Under the pieces are notes generated by a model. The model did not search any database. It had not been told where the DNA came from and saw only the letters and a program-made list of their open reading frames with translations. A stretch of DNA of 64,000 bases from Polynucleobacter sp. UB-Tiil-W10 (lineage in GTDB: Bacteria; Pseudomonadota; Gammaproteobacteria; Burkholderiales; Burkholderiaceae): NCBI RefSeq assembly GCF_018881605.1, contig NZ_JACVPZ010000001.1:1116001-1180000 (forward strand). Reading direction: 5' to 3'. Shown piece after piece: positions 9,272-17,963 of the stretch. Position numbers and translations under genes: made by a program. Each line of letters begins with the position of its first letter. Position 1 is the stretch's first letter.

Positions 9272-9817
9272 ATGAATCGACAGTCTGGATTTAGCTTATT
9301 GGAACTGATGGCTGTAATGTTGATCATTGCCATCGCCGCCATGATGACGATGCCCTTATTGCATGAGCAAATTGCGGCTCGAGAAATCGATACCATTGCT
9401 AGAAGATTTATCGCTCATGCACATTTTGCTCGTCAACAGGCGCTCCATTTGGGGCAACCTGTCCGCCTCGCGCCGATTTCGGAAGAGCACTGGGAGGCAG
9501 GGTGGGTGGTAAAAAGCGGGTGTTTTGGGAAATCGGTTCATGCAGGGTGTATTGAAAAGCTTTGGTTTTCTCAGGCAGATATTGAGCCTGTTTACTTTAA
9601 AAGTGGCGGCAAGCAGTTCATTGACCCTAATTCAGGCAAGAGGGGCATCTTATTTAATGCGGCTGGTTCGGCAAAAACAGCCCAAGGTGGATTTGTAGCC
9701 AATCGACTGATCCTGGGTCACGGCAGGGTTCCTGAGCTCGAGCGCCAAATGATACTGGGTAGTGGCGGTCGGTGGAGGATCTGTGATCCATCAAGAGATG
9801 CAAAGCGTTGTCATTGA
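9272..9817 (+). CDS. GspH/FimT family pseudopilin
   Basis: Minor pilin of 181 residues with a perfect prepilin signal: six-residue leader MNRQSG, then FSLLELMAVMLIIAIAAMM with Glu at +5. The C-terminal domain fits GspH/FimT, with AREIDTIARRFIAHAHFARQQALHLGQPV near residues 40-65 (split helix), and ends RWRICDPSRDAKRC. The frame is open from TTG 9239, but ATG 9272 gives the canonical short leader. It is the last of four pilin-like genes. Its stop lies 17 bases before the chosen ribD start, so ribD may be cotranscribed with the pilus genes. Confidence 0.85.
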   Translation: MNRQSGFSLLELMAVMLIIAIAAMMTMPLLHEQIAAREIDTIARRFIAHAHFARQQALHLGQPVRLAPISEEHWEAGWVVKSGCFGKSVHAGCIEKLWFSQADIEPVYFKSGGKQFIDPNSGKRGILFNAAGSAKTAQGGFVANRLILGHGRVPELERQMILGSGGRWRICDPSRDAKRCH

Positions 9818-9834
9818 ATGGTTTAATAGACCCC

Positions 9835-10950
9835 ATGTACAGCGCAGTTGACCACCAGTTCATGAGTGAGGCTTTGGCCGAAGCTCAAAAAGCACTTTAT
9901 TTATCCAACCCCAATCCAAGAGTGGGTTGTGTGATTGTTAAAGCAGGGCAAGTAATTGGCCGAGGATTTACACAAAAGGTGGGTAGTGCTCACGCTGAGG
10001 TACAAGCATTAGCCAACGCTAAATCCCTAGGCAATGATCCTGCGGGTTCAATTATTTATGTCACTCTTGAGCCATGCAATCACACGGGGCGGACTCCACC
10101 ATGCGTAGATGCCTTAATTGCTGCTAAACCAGAGGCTGTATTTGTGGCAATGTCTGATCCCAATCCTTTGGTTGCTGGTAAGGGTTTAGAACGTCTTAAG
10201 GTCGCAGGAATTAAAGTGCATTGCGGACTGATGGAATCAGAAGCGCGGGCCTTAAACCCGGGATTTATCTCGCGGATGATGCGTGGCTTACCTTGGGTGC
10301 GCATGAAAATTGCTGCAAGTCTTGATGGAAAGACTGCTTTGCCTGATGGCCGCAGCCAGTGGATTACTGGGCCGCTTGCTAGAGCGGATGGTCATCATTG
10401 GCGCGCACAAGCCTGTGCAATTGTTACTGGTGTTGGCACTGTCAAAGAAGATGATCCTAGCTTGAATGTGCGAGATGTTCACACTGAGCGCCAGCCTTGG
10501 CGCGTGATTGTTGATTCCAAATTAGAAACTCCAACCACTGCGAGAATCTTGAGTGACCTTGATCAATCTGGTGTCATCATTGTGTGCGCCAGCTTAGGCA
10601 GTCCTGAAATGCAACAAAAGGCCAAAGTATTTACCGATCGAGGGATTGAGGTTATTGAGATGGCCAATACCTTTGGGAAGGTTGATCTCCCAAAACTCTT
10701 TTCATACCTCGCTCAAGAGCGTGAGATGAATGAAGTTCATATTGAGTCAGGCTTTAAGCTTAATGGATCTCTACTTCGAGAAAATTGTGTAGATGAGTTA
10801 TTGCTCTACTATGCACCATTCTTTATGGGAGATGGTATTGGTATGGCCAATATCTCACCATTGAACTCTTTGGATAGCAGACAGGACTGGAAGGTGATTG
10901 ACAACAGTCTATTTGGCTCTGACTTACGGCTGCGCCTCATTAAAAATTAA
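9835..10950 (+). CDS. ribD: Bifunctional diaminohydroxyphosphoribosylaminopyrimidine deaminase / 5-amino-6-(5-phosphoribosylamino)uracil reductase
   Basis: Catalyses the second and third steps of riboflavin synthesis. From ATG 9835 the protein has 371 residues. The N-terminal deaminase domain (about 1-145) has the zinc site HAEVQAL and PCNHTGRTPPC. The C-terminal reductase domain (about 150-371) has MKIAASLDGKTAL, ITG and the NADPH-binding segments up to the final SDLRLRL. An in-frame TTG at 9808 overlaps the upstream pseudopilin gene, and a further ATG lies at 9862, so the start is not certain. ribE follows 16 bases later. Confidence 0.93.
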   Translation: MYSAVDHQFMSEALAEAQKALYLSNPNPRVGCVIVKAGQVIGRGFTQKVGSAHAEVQALANAKSLGNDPAGSIIYVTLEPCNHTGRTPPCVDALIAAKPEAVFVAMSDPNPLVAGKGLERLKVAGIKVHCGLMESEARALNPGFISRMMRGLPWVRMKIAASLDGKTALPDGRSQWITGPLARADGHHWRAQACAIVTGVGTVKEDDPSLNVRDVHTERQPWRVIVDSKLETPTTARILSDLDQSGVIIVCASLGSPEMQQKAKVFTDRGIEVIEMANTFGKVDLPKLFSYLAQEREMNEVHIESGFKLNGSLLRENCVDELLLYYAPFFMGDGIGMANISPLNSLDSRQDWKVIDNSLFGSDLRLRLIKN

Positions 10951-10966
10951 CAACTAAAATTACGCT

Positions 10967-11578
10967 ATGTTTACTGGAATCATTACTGCAGTCGGTCAAA
11001 TTAAAAGCGCTCAAGCTAAGGGCGATGGTTTGCATTTAGTGGTTGAGGTACCCGTAGGATATTTAGATGACGTGGCTTTGGGTGACAGTATCGCCATTCA
11101 GGGGGCCTGTATGACTGCCACCCAGTTAACTGACAATTCTTTTGCTTTAGACATTTCTCGTGAGTCGCTTAATAAAACTGTTGGTCTCGATAAAGTCGGC
11201 CCAGTGAATCTTGAGAAGGCAATGCGTCTAAACGATCGCTTAGGTGGCCATTTGGTCAGTGGTCACGTGGATGGTGCTGGCAAAGTGTCTCACTTTTCAC
11301 AAGTAGCAAATGATGCTTATGGTTCTTGGCTGCTGCGGATAGAGGCTCCAAAAGAGCTAGCGCAATACCTGGCTTATAAAGGTTCCATCGTTGTCAATGG
11401 TGTATCACTCACCGTCAATCAAACCGAAGACTCCACAAATGCTTGTGTGATTGATATCAACATCATTCCCCATACTCTGCAAAACACTACCCTTGGCAAT
11501 CTGAAGCAAGGCGATGTTGTGAATCTTGAGGTAGACCTGATTGCACGATATGTAGCTAGGATGCTCAATAAGATTTAA
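10967..11578 (+). CDS. ribE: Riboflavin synthase, alpha subunit type
   Basis: Dismutates two molecules of 6,7-dimethyl-8-ribityllumazine to give riboflavin. The 203-residue product begins with the invariant MFTGIIT and contains two internally similar lumazine-binding barrels. GDSIAIQGACMTAT is near residue 37 and its counterpart GSIVVNGVSLTVNQT near 140; GGHLVSGHVDG (about 93-103) is diagnostic. It is the second gene of the plus-strand ribD-ribE pair. Confidence 0.95.
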   Translation: MFTGIITAVGQIKSAQAKGDGLHLVVEVPVGYLDDVALGDSIAIQGACMTATQLTDNSFALDISRESLNKTVGLDKVGPVNLEKAMRLNDRLGGHLVSGHVDGAGKVSHFSQVANDAYGSWLLRIEAPKELAQYLAYKGSIVVNGVSLTVNQTEDSTNACVIDINIIPHTLQNTTLGNLKQGDVVNLEVDLIARYVARMLNKI

Positions 11579-11739
11579 GTCGGATTTAAATTTTTACGTT
11601 TATAGTTTTTCTGCCTTTGCAATCCTTGATAGTTTAAATAAACGAAGCATCATCGATCCACTCAAGCAATACTTCATATGCTCTGGGGTGCAAAAGGTAG
11701 GCTTTAAACCTTGTTTTTTCTATGGTTAAATGGCCTTAC

Positions 11740-11768
11740 TTGCAATAGTCCCATTTTGGGACTAAAAT
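11740..11768 (+). promoter_or_regulatory. higBA promoter with palindromic operator in the spacer
   Basis: A -35-like TTGCAA (11740-11745) and a -10 TAAAAT (11763-11768) are separated by 17 bases. The spacer holds a perfect inverted repeat, TAGTCCCA-TTT-TGGGACTA (11746-11764), the kind of site bound by HigA-type antitoxins. The -10 ends six bases before the GTG start of higB, so the transcript would be nearly or fully leaderless. The match to consensus is seen directly; binding by HigA is inferred. Confidence 0.7.
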
Positions 11769-11774
11769 CAACAG

Positions 11775-12083
11775 GTGAGAATAATAGCGAGAAAACACTT
11801 AATTAATTTCTGGCGTATTCATCCTGATGCTGAGCAGTCACTCAAGGCTTGGTATGACGAGGTGGCGCATGTCAGTTGGAAAAAGCCGCAAGATATAAAG
11901 AATCAGTATCGAAGTGCGAGTTTTATAGCTGATAACAGGGTGGTATTTAATATCAAAGGAAACGCATATCGCTTAGTAGTGGCTGTTGCTTATAGCTTTG
12001 GTGCGGTTTATGTGAAATTTATTGGCAGTCATGCTGCTTATGATCGAATTGATGCTTGCACAGTGCAGTTGGAGGAAAAATGA
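11775..12083 (+). CDS. higB: HigB-type mRNA interferase toxin
   Basis: Toxin of a type II toxin-antitoxin pair, expected to cut mRNA at the ribosome. The 102-residue protein matches the HigB family with FWRIHPDAEQSLKAWYDEV near residues 11-29, a YRLVVAV strand and the terminal VYVKFIGSHAAYDRID motif, where the His and Asp near the end are conserved. The start is GTG 11775 without a Shine-Dalgarno. It is the first gene of the pair, the usual toxin-first order of higBA, and its stop overlaps the antitoxin ATG. Confidence 0.88.
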   Translation: MRIIARKHLINFWRIHPDAEQSLKAWYDEVAHVSWKKPQDIKNQYRSASFIADNRVVFNIKGNAYRLVVAVAYSFGAVYVKFIGSHAAYDRIDACTVQLEEK

Positions 12084-12463
12084 AAGAATTAAAACCTATT
12101 CGCAACAAGGCGGAATATAAAGACGCATTAGCGCAAGCGTCTTACTATTTTGATCATGAGCCAAAATCTGGAAGTAAGGAAGGCGATAGATTTGAGATTC
12201 TCTTAATGCTCATAGAGGATTATGAAAGCAAGCGCTATGCAATTCTTCCGCCAGATCCAATTGAGGCAATAAAATTCAGGATGGAGCAGTCTGGTTTGAA
12301 TCCAAAGGATTTGCAGCCAATGATCGGCGGTCTAAATCGCGTATATGAGATATTGAATCGCAAGCGCCCTCTCACATTAAAGATGATTTGGAGGCTGCAC
12401 TCAATGTTAGGAATACCTGCTGATAGTTTGATTCAGCAGGATGATGAGCTACGAGCAGCCTGA
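12080..12463 (+). CDS. higA: HigA-type antitoxin with helix-turn-helix domain
   Basis: Antitoxin and autorepressor partner of HigB. From ATG 12080 it has 127 residues; the ATG overlaps the higB stop (ATGA) and is preceded by a strong GGAGG, so translation is coupled and efficient. The N-terminal half is an acidic and helical neutralising region containing YYFDHEP and EGDRFEILLMLIEDYE. The C-terminal half (about 60-120, MEQSGLNPKDLQPMIG then VYEILNRKRPLT) is an XRE-like helix-turn-helix as in HigA. It converges with queC, six bases away. Confidence 0.87.
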   Translation: MKELKPIRNKAEYKDALAQASYYFDHEPKSGSKEGDRFEILLMLIEDYESKRYAILPPDPIEAIKFRMEQSGLNPKDLQPMIGGLNRVYEILNRKRPLTLKMIWRLHSMLGIPADSLIQQDDELRAA

Positions 12464-12468
12464 TACCC

Positions 12469-13212
12469 TTAATGCTTTTTTTGGTAGCGAGTTGGATCAC
12501 TTAGCTTGGCCTGCTTAAAGCCCTCTTGTCGTAAGCGACATGACTCACATTCACCACAGGCCTCTCCTAAATCATTTGCCTGATAGCAAGATACCGTCTG
12601 CGAATAATCCACGCCTAGAGTACTTCCCAGCTGAATGATTTCAGCTTTGGTGAGGCTGATGATGGGAGCATGCACCCTAAAGCGATTAGCATCATTGATT
12701 GCTTCAACACCAGCTTTGGTGGCTAGATTCGCCATTTGCTCAAAAGAGGCTACATACTCTGGTCTGCAATCGGGATAGCCTGAGTAATCAACCGAGTTAG
12801 CTCCATAGAAGACATCTAGGCCTCCAAGAGATTCTGCCCATCCTAATGCGAGTGACAACAAAATCGTATTGCGAGCAGGCACATAGGTAACCGGGATTTC
12901 TTGATCTTTACCTGGGGTGATCGGAATTGCAATTGAAGAATCGGTTAATGCGGATCCACCAAAGCGAGTGAGATCTAAATTAACCACTTCATGACGAGCC
13001 ACACCAATCTGTTTGGCGATATGTTTGGCAGCAGCAAGCTCGGAGGAATGCCTTTGCCCATAACCTACTGAAAGAGCATAAGGTGTGTACCCAAGATCTT
13101 TAGCAAGCGCAAGGACAGTTGTTGAATCTAGGCCACCAGAAAATAAGATGACTGCGGGGGCGCCGAGTTTGCGGGGCGCCAGTGATTCAAATGCAGCGGA
13201 CAACTTAGACAT
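12469..13212 (-). CDS. queC: 7-cyano-7-deazaguanine synthase
   Basis: Converts 7-carboxy-7-deazaguanine to preQ0 using ATP and ammonia, in the queuosine tRNA modification pathway. The 247-residue product has the PP-loop [11 protein letters not shown] near residues 25-35, the conserved [16 protein letters not shown] segment near 112, and a C-terminal zinc site with four Cys ([18 protein letters not shown]). It is the last gene of the minus-strand tolQ-to-queC run, nine bases after cpoB, a placement common in proteobacteria. Confidence 0.95.
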   Translation of the reverse strand: MSKLSAAFESLAPRKLGAPAVILFSGGLDSTTVLALAKDLGYTPYALSVGYGQRHSSELAAAKHIAKQIGVARHEVVNLDLTRFGGSALTDSSIAIPITPGKDQEIPVTYVPARNTILLSLALGWAESLGGLDVFYGANSVDYSGYPDCRPEYVASFEQMANLATKAGVEAINDANRFRVHAPIISLTKAEIIQLGSTLGVDYSQTVSCYQANDLGEACGECESCRLRQEGFKQAKLSDPTRYQKKH

Positions 13213-13221
13213 GGTTATGAA

Positions 13222-13953
13222 TTACTTCGTACCGGCGATGAGCTGTTGAGCATCTTTAGCTGCCTCGGTGTCTGGATATTTGGCAATAATGTCGCTAAAT
13301 GTTTTTTTGGCGGCTGCTTTATTACCACTTTCCAATTGAGCATTACCCAAAGTTACCATTGCTGCGGGAATGCGTGGATGGTTTGGGTATTTCTTAATCA
13401 GGCTTTGGAGCTGGCTTATGGCACCTGCGTAATCTTTACTGGCATATTTACTATTAGCACCCCAATACAACGCGAGTGGCAAATAAGGGCTGCTGGAATA
13501 TTTAGCAGCAAAGGCGGAAAAAGCTTGGTCAGCTTTTTTCAAATTACCAGCTTGAAAAGCCTTCAACGCATCATCGTAAGCTTTTTTCTCACCAGGCTGC
13601 ACTGTGCCACTTACACCTTCAATAGTAATAGTGCGTGGCTCAAAATTGCCTAGGCGTGTATCGAGATCTTGGTAATACGTTTTTTGGCTAGTGTTGATGT
13701 CTTCGCCTTGCTTTTCAAGCTCTTCTACCTTGCCACGCAGTTCCGCATTCTCTGTCTTGAGCTTGTCTATTTGCCCTTGCAACTCAAGCTGGGTGGTGGC
13801 TAGCGACTTACGCAAGTCCAAAATAGCCTTGCGTGCTTCATCATCAGAAAAGAGGGCCCAAGCGCTGTTAGATGTGCCTAAAAAAATGAGAGTGGCACTT
13901 AAACAAAACGCTCGTAAGAGCGTTTGTTTTACTGAGTGAGAAAGCGTCATCAT
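13222..13953 (-). CDS. cpoB: Cell division coordinator CpoB (YbgF), Tol-Pal associated periplasmic protein
   Basis: Periplasmic protein that coordinates outer membrane constriction and peptidoglycan synthesis. From ATG 13953 it has 243 residues, with a signal peptide ending near Ala-Trp-Ala. A coiled-coil trimerisation region (about 40-95, LRKSLATTQLELQGQIDKLK then ELRGKVEELEKQ) follows, and then a TPR domain beginning YDDALKAFQAGNLKKADQAF. The start codon overlaps the pal stop by one base (TAATG). The open frame continues upstream inside pal, but that extension has no family support. Confidence 0.92.
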   Translation of the reverse strand: MMTLSHSVKQTLLRAFCLSATLIFLGTSNSAWALFSDDEARKAILDLRKSLATTQLELQGQIDKLKTENAELRGKVEELEKQGEDINTSQKTYYQDLDTRLGNFEPRTITIEGVSGTVQPGEKKAYDDALKAFQAGNLKKADQAFSAFAAKYSSSPYLPLALYWGANSKYASKDYAGAISQLQSLIKKYPNHPRIPAAMVTLGNAQLESGNKAAAKKTFSDIIAKYPDTEAAKDAQQLIAGTK

Positions 13954-14459
13954 TAGTTGCTGATGTAAACAATATCGGCGCGGCGATTTTCTGCCCAAGC
14001 AGCTTCATTATCACCATCTGCTTTTGGTTTTTCTTTGCCAAAGCTTACTGCTTCCATTTGATCATCAGATACACCCATCAAGTTCAATGATTTGCGAACT
14101 GCATCTGAACGACGTTGACCTAGCGCTAAGTTGTATTCAGCAGTGCCACGTTCATCCGTATTGCCTTGAATGATGATCTTTTGTTTTGGGTTAGCTTTTA
14201 AGTAGCTAGCATGAGTAGACAGCATTTTTTGATATTTAGTTTGCACGGTGTACTCGTCAAAGCCAAAGTAAATGCTCTTCTCGAAAAGCGGGCTACTTGG
14301 ATCGTTCCAAGGTTGTGAGCCAAACTTTCCGCTACCGTTGCCGCTACCATTAGCGCCATCGGTATCGTCCAATTTAACGCTGGAGCATGCTGCCATGAGA
14401 AATGCTGTTGCGCCGATGAGGGCAAATGTCGCTGCGCGACGTGCGATAGAAATCTTCAT
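13953..14459 (-). CDS. pal: Peptidoglycan-associated lipoprotein Pal
   Basis: Outer membrane lipoprotein that binds peptidoglycan and TolB. The 168-residue precursor has a lipobox LMAAC (Cys near residue 25), a Gly/Ser/Asn-rich linker, and a C-terminal OmpA-like domain. That domain carries SIYFGFDEYTVQ, the conserved IIQGNTDERGTAEYNLALGQRRSDAVR core and the final NRRADIVY. It lies 131 bases after tolB and before cpoB in the standard order; the gap could hold a second promoter but no clear one was identified. Confidence 0.96.
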   Translation of the reverse strand: MKISIARRAATFALIGATAFLMAACSSVKLDDTDGANGSGNGSGKFGSQPWNDPSSPLFEKSIYFGFDEYTVQTKYQKMLSTHASYLKANPKQKIIIQGNTDERGTAEYNLALGQRRSDAVRKSLNLMGVSDDQMEAVSFGKEKPKADGDNEAAWAENRRADIVYISN

Positions 14460-14590
14460 GATTTTTCCTTTTTCCTACAAGCTGAATCTATAAATGAGTC
14501 AATAGCTAATATTATGCCCCCAAGAGCATCAAAAGTGGCTATTTAAGCCCTTAAAGAGGGGTTTGGGTGAGTTTTGATTGGCTCTGAGTC

Positions 14591-15925
14591 TTAGTCCATA
14601 AATGGACCCCAGGACGGCTGACGAACATCAGATCCTGGAATGCTGAGCACCTGCTTAGTGTTCCCGTCTACTGAAACAGCGGCTAGGACGCGTTTACCGC
14701 CAACTTTGGTGGAATACAGAACGTAGCGACCATTCGCAGCAAAGGAGGGGGATTCATCACTAGTGCCATCGGTGAGCGCTTGAGCATCACCGGTGGCTAG
14801 ATTCAGAATGTACAGGCGATAAGCGCCGCCAATATTAGCGATATACGCTAAATATTTTCCGTCAGGTGAAATGCGCGGTGAGGTTACAAAACCCTGTTTG
14901 AATGTAACGCGTTTCACACCTTCAGCTTGCTCACCGTCGGCACTCATGCGATAGATTTGTGGATTACCACCACGATCGCTCGTGAAGTAGATATAGCGAC
15001 CATCAGCAGAATATTGCGGTTCAGTATCAATGGTGTTGCCGCGAGTTAAGCGATGTAAGCCAGTTCCATCAGCATTGATGCCGTAGATCTGCGTGTTGCC
15101 ATCTTTAGATAATGAGATCGCCAATTTTTTGCCATCAGGTGACCAAGCTGGCGCGCTGTTGTTACCCTTTTGATTTGAGAGAGAAATACGACGACCAGTA
15201 GCAAGTTCGTGAACATAAATTACAGGCTTACGATCTTCGAAAGAAACATAAGCCACTTTCTTGCCATCAGGTGACCATGATGGAGAAATGATAGGTTCGC
15301 TACTGTTCATGGCATTACGAATATTTTGGCCGTCTGCGTCAGAGATCACGAGGCGATAGCGCTTACCATCCTTGATGACATAGGAGAGGCGGGTAGAAAA
15401 CACGCCGCGTTCACCGAGTAATTTAAAAATGATGTCATCAGCAATTTTGTGGGCTACTGCACGCAAGTTATCAGCGCTGGAGTTTAGGTTTAGGCCACCA
15501 AGGCTTTGGGATTTGCGAACATCAAATAGCTTGTAGTGAATGTCAAATTGGTTGTTGCCTGTTTGAACAACTGAGCCCACTACCAATGCATCAGCACCAC
15601 GAGCAGCCCAAGATTTGTAGTTTGGAGTGCCCTCATCACTTTCAACAGCATTACCGTTCTCAGTATTTTTAAAGTATCCGCTGCGAGCTAAATCTTGACG
15701 GATGATCTCTGTGATTCCAATAGGTAACTTGTTTTCATCCTTAAAACGCATTACTGCGATTGGGTAGAGTGATTGACCAACGCCAGTAATTTCAATATTC
15801 ATCTGCGCAAGAGCAGGTGTTGCCGTACTTACAAACAGCGTCATGCACAGAGTAAAAACGATCAAGCTAAAAGAATTCAGTTGTGATGCCAATCTCTGTA
15901 TCTGTCTTTTCGCGAATCGCAACAT
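14591..15925 (-). CDS. tolB: Tol-Pal system beta-propeller protein TolB
   Basis: Periplasmic protein linking TolA and Pal. The 444-residue precursor has an N-terminal signal sequence ending Pro-Ala-Leu-Ala-Gln at about residue 41, an N-terminal alpha/beta domain (about 42-170) and a C-terminal six-bladed propeller. The blades show repeated motifs such as SPSWSPDGKKVAYVS, APAWSPDGKKLAIS and EPQYSADGRYIYFTSDRGG. It follows tolA by three bases. Confidence 0.96.
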   Translation of the reverse strand: MLRFAKRQIQRLASQLNSFSLIVFTLCMTLFVSTATPALAQMNIEITGVGQSLYPIAVMRFKDENKLPIGITEIIRQDLARSGYFKNTENGNAVESDEGTPNYKSWAARGADALVVGSVVQTGNNQFDIHYKLFDVRKSQSLGGLNLNSSADNLRAVAHKIADDIIFKLLGERGVFSTRLSYVIKDGKRYRLVISDADGQNIRNAMNSSEPIISPSWSPDGKKVAYVSFEDRKPVIYVHELATGRRISLSNQKGNNSAPAWSPDGKKLAISLSKDGNTQIYGINADGTGLHRLTRGNTIDTEPQYSADGRYIYFTSDRGGNPQIYRMSADGEQAEGVKRVTFKQGFVTSPRISPDGKYLAYIANIGGAYRLYILNLATGDAQALTDGTSDESPSFAANGRYVLYSTKVGGKRVLAAVSVDGNTKQVLSIPGSDVRQPSWGPFMD

Positions 15926-15928
15926 GCA

Positions 15929-16750
15929 TTAATCCTTGGGTTTAAAAGTGAGCTTTACTTCTCGTTGAGGAATTTTGCCATTGTCGTCTTTTGGTAGGCT
16001 CTCTGCACGTGAGAGTGCAAGCAATACCGCTCGGTCCCACCCGGCATTGCCGCTAGAGGACTGAATACTAGTGCTCAAAATAGCTCCATCCGGTGCAAGA
16101 CTTACCAAAATCACGGCTGCTGGATTGCCGCTTACGGATTCCGGATTAAAGACGATCAATGGCTTGACCTTTTTAATCACTTTATCGGTCCAGCCTGGCG
16201 GTGCGTTGCCACCACCACCAACACCGCTTCCCACACTACCGCCACTACCACCTTCGGCCCCAGCTGCTGCACGTAAACGCGCTAGTTGATCAGCACGGGC
16301 TTTTTCTGCTGCAGCATTGGCTTTAGTTTCCGCAGGTGATTGCGCTTTAGGAGCCTCAACCTTTTTTGATTTTTCTGGCTCTTTTTCTTTAACCTTCTCT
16401 TTGGGTGGAGGAGGTTTTACAGTCTTAGGAGTTTCTTTCACCACTTCTTTTTTAGGCGGTTCTTTATCCACCTTCTTTTTCTTGATAGCGATATCAGCGG
16501 CTTCTTCTTTAACTTCGGTTTTGAGTTCTGGTTCTGGTGGAGTTTCTACTTGCGGAGCTGAGTCCCAGAGTTCCACTTCAACACCCGATGAAGTTGTATT
16601 GTTCCAGCTAATGCCGATCACCAAAAAGGCGAGTAAACCTATGTGAGCTATTAGTGAGAAAGTAAACGCACGCTTCGTACTTTCAGATTTGGTATAGCGT
16701 CCTCGCTTGAATGGCGAGAAGGATGGCTGAAAAGTAGGGGCGCTATTCAT
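15929..16750 (-). CDS. tolA: TolA, inner membrane-spanning protein of the Tol-Pal system
   Basis: Energised by TolQR, TolA spans the periplasm to contact TolB and Pal. The 273-residue product has a cytoplasmic start and one membrane segment (about 30-48, FSLIAHIGLLAFLVIGISW). A long Pro/Lys/Glu-rich region (about 60-165) follows, then a Gly/Ser stretch and a C-terminal TonB-like domain (PPGWTDKVIKKVKPLI to REVKLTFKPKD). The middle region is shorter than in E. coli TolA but usual for betaproteobacteria. Several long antisense open frames here reflect its repetitive composition and are not genes. Confidence 0.93.
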   Translation of the reverse strand: MNSAPTFQPSFSPFKRGRYTKSESTKRAFTFSLIAHIGLLAFLVIGISWNNTTSSGVEVELWDSAPQVETPPEPELKTEVKEEAADIAIKKKKVDKEPPKKEVVKETPKTVKPPPPKEKVKEKEPEKSKKVEAPKAQSPAETKANAAAEKARADQLARLRAAAGAEGGSGGSVGSGVGGGGNAPPGWTDKVIKKVKPLIVFNPESVSGNPAAVILVSLAPDGAILSTSIQSSSGNAGWDRAVLLALSRAESLPKDDNGKIPQREVKLTFKPKD

Positions 16751-16776
16751 GAGTAATGAGAGCTAGCTGCTAGGCC

Positions 16777-17196
16777 TTACTGGGTTTTGACCGCAAGGCC
16801 AACACGCTTCACACCATTCTCTTTGAGTTTGGACATGACTTCCATTACTGTTTCATATTTAATGGATTTATCGGCTGCAATCACAATCGGTTGATCTGCA
16901 GATTTTTCTGCTTGTGATCTCGCAAAGGCGCCGAGTTCAAATTTATTGAGTGTTTGTACTGGGTCACCATCTTTGCGTACGATGACATTTTCATTGGCAT
17001 CAATCGTTAAAAAGACAGGTGGCAATGACTGCACTTTCGCACCGCCAACGGTTGGTAAATTAACAACGCCAGGATTCACCATTGGTGCAGTGACCATGAA
17101 GATCACTAGCAACACCAACATCACATCAATATAAGGAACGACATTGATGTCAGACATTGCCCGACGTTTATTTTTACGTAATGAGGATCCGGCCAT
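16777..17196 (-). CDS. tolR: TolR, ExbD/TolR family proton channel component
   Basis: Bitopic inner membrane protein that uses the proton gradient with TolQ. The 139-residue product carries the family signature INVVPYIDVMLVLLVIFMVT (about 18-37), including the key Asp in the membrane helix, and a periplasmic domain ending with GVKRVGLAV. It lies between tolQ (34 bases) and tolA (26 bases). A second TolR/ExbD homologue lies at 22,679-23,143. Confidence 0.95.
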   Translation of the reverse strand: MAGSSLRKNKRRAMSDINVVPYIDVMLVLLVIFMVTAPMVNPGVVNLPTVGGAKVQSLPPVFLTIDANENVIVRKDGDPVQTLNKFELGAFARSQAEKSADQPIVIAADKSIKYETVMEVMSKLKENGVKRVGLAVKTQ

Positions 17197-17230
17197 AATT
17201 TTTTGCTTATGAGTTCAGTTGTAGATTCAA

Positions 17231-17887
17231 CTAACGTCCTGCAGTTTGACGCTGCAAGATATTGGTGAACTCTTCGATGAAAGTTTCAAAGCGAATGGAG
17301 AGGCGGTCTACATTAGTAGCAGCACTGTTATAGGCAACTACTGCCGGAATCGCTGCAAACAAACCAATCGCAGTTGCAATTAATGCCTCGGCAATACCAG
17401 GAGCAACTGCTGATAGGGTGGCATTTTGAACGTTAGCCAAACCGCGGAAGGAATGCATGATGCCCCAAACGGTGCCAAAGAGGCCGATATAGGGGGAAAC
17501 TGAGCCCACAGATGCCAAGAACGGCAAATTGGCCTCTAAGAGGTCCATTTCGCGCTGGTAGGTGGCTTTCATGGCGCGGCGGGCGGCGTCAATCTCACGA
17601 CCCTTTGTGAATTCTTGCATGCCGGCTTCAAAGATATGCTCCAGAACGGCATCACTGCGGGTATTGCGTTGGGCGGCTTCTAGGAGGGTGTTGAGGTCTC
17701 CGCCTGCCCAAAAATCACGCTCAAAACGCTCCGTATCCTGCCGGACTCCCCGCAAAACAGCTGTTTTCTTGAAAATAATGGTCCAAGAGGCTATAGACAT
17801 ACTCAGTAATAACAACATTACCAACTGGACTAATAGGCTGGCATTGAGGACTAGAGAGAGGAATGAGAGGTCTTGTGTAGAGGTCAT
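17231..17887 (-). CDS. tolQ: TolQ, MotA/TolQ/ExbB family proton channel component
   Basis: Inner membrane protein with three predicted helices (about 14-36, 128-150, 163-190). The 218-residue product contains the conserved GSVSPYIGLFGTVWGIMHSF block and the APGIAEALIATAIGLFAAIPAVVAYN block with the conserved Thr. It is the first gene of the minus-strand tolQ-tolR-tolA-tolB-pal-cpoB-queC run and is divergent from glyA with a 76-base shared upstream region. No ybgC is present upstream. Confidence 0.95.
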   Translation of the reverse strand: MTSTQDLSFLSLVLNASLLVQLVMLLLLSMSIASWTIIFKKTAVLRGVRQDTERFERDFWAGGDLNTLLEAAQRNTRSDAVLEHIFEAGMQEFTKGREIDAARRAMKATYQREMDLLEANLPFLASVGSVSPYIGLFGTVWGIMHSFRGLANVQNATLSAVAPGIAEALIATAIGLFAAIPAVVAYNSAATNVDRLSIRFETFIEEFTNILQRQTAGR

Positions 17888-17963
17888 GGTGGATTTTGTA
17901 TGATGTAGGTTGATTTTACTAAGTTAATTAACGTAGCAATCCAACTTCATCAGGATTATCACC

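Noticed and set aside
16071..16646. Two plus-strand frames opposite tolA
   Set aside because: They mirror the Pro/Lys/Glu-rich repeats of tolA and have no independent signal.
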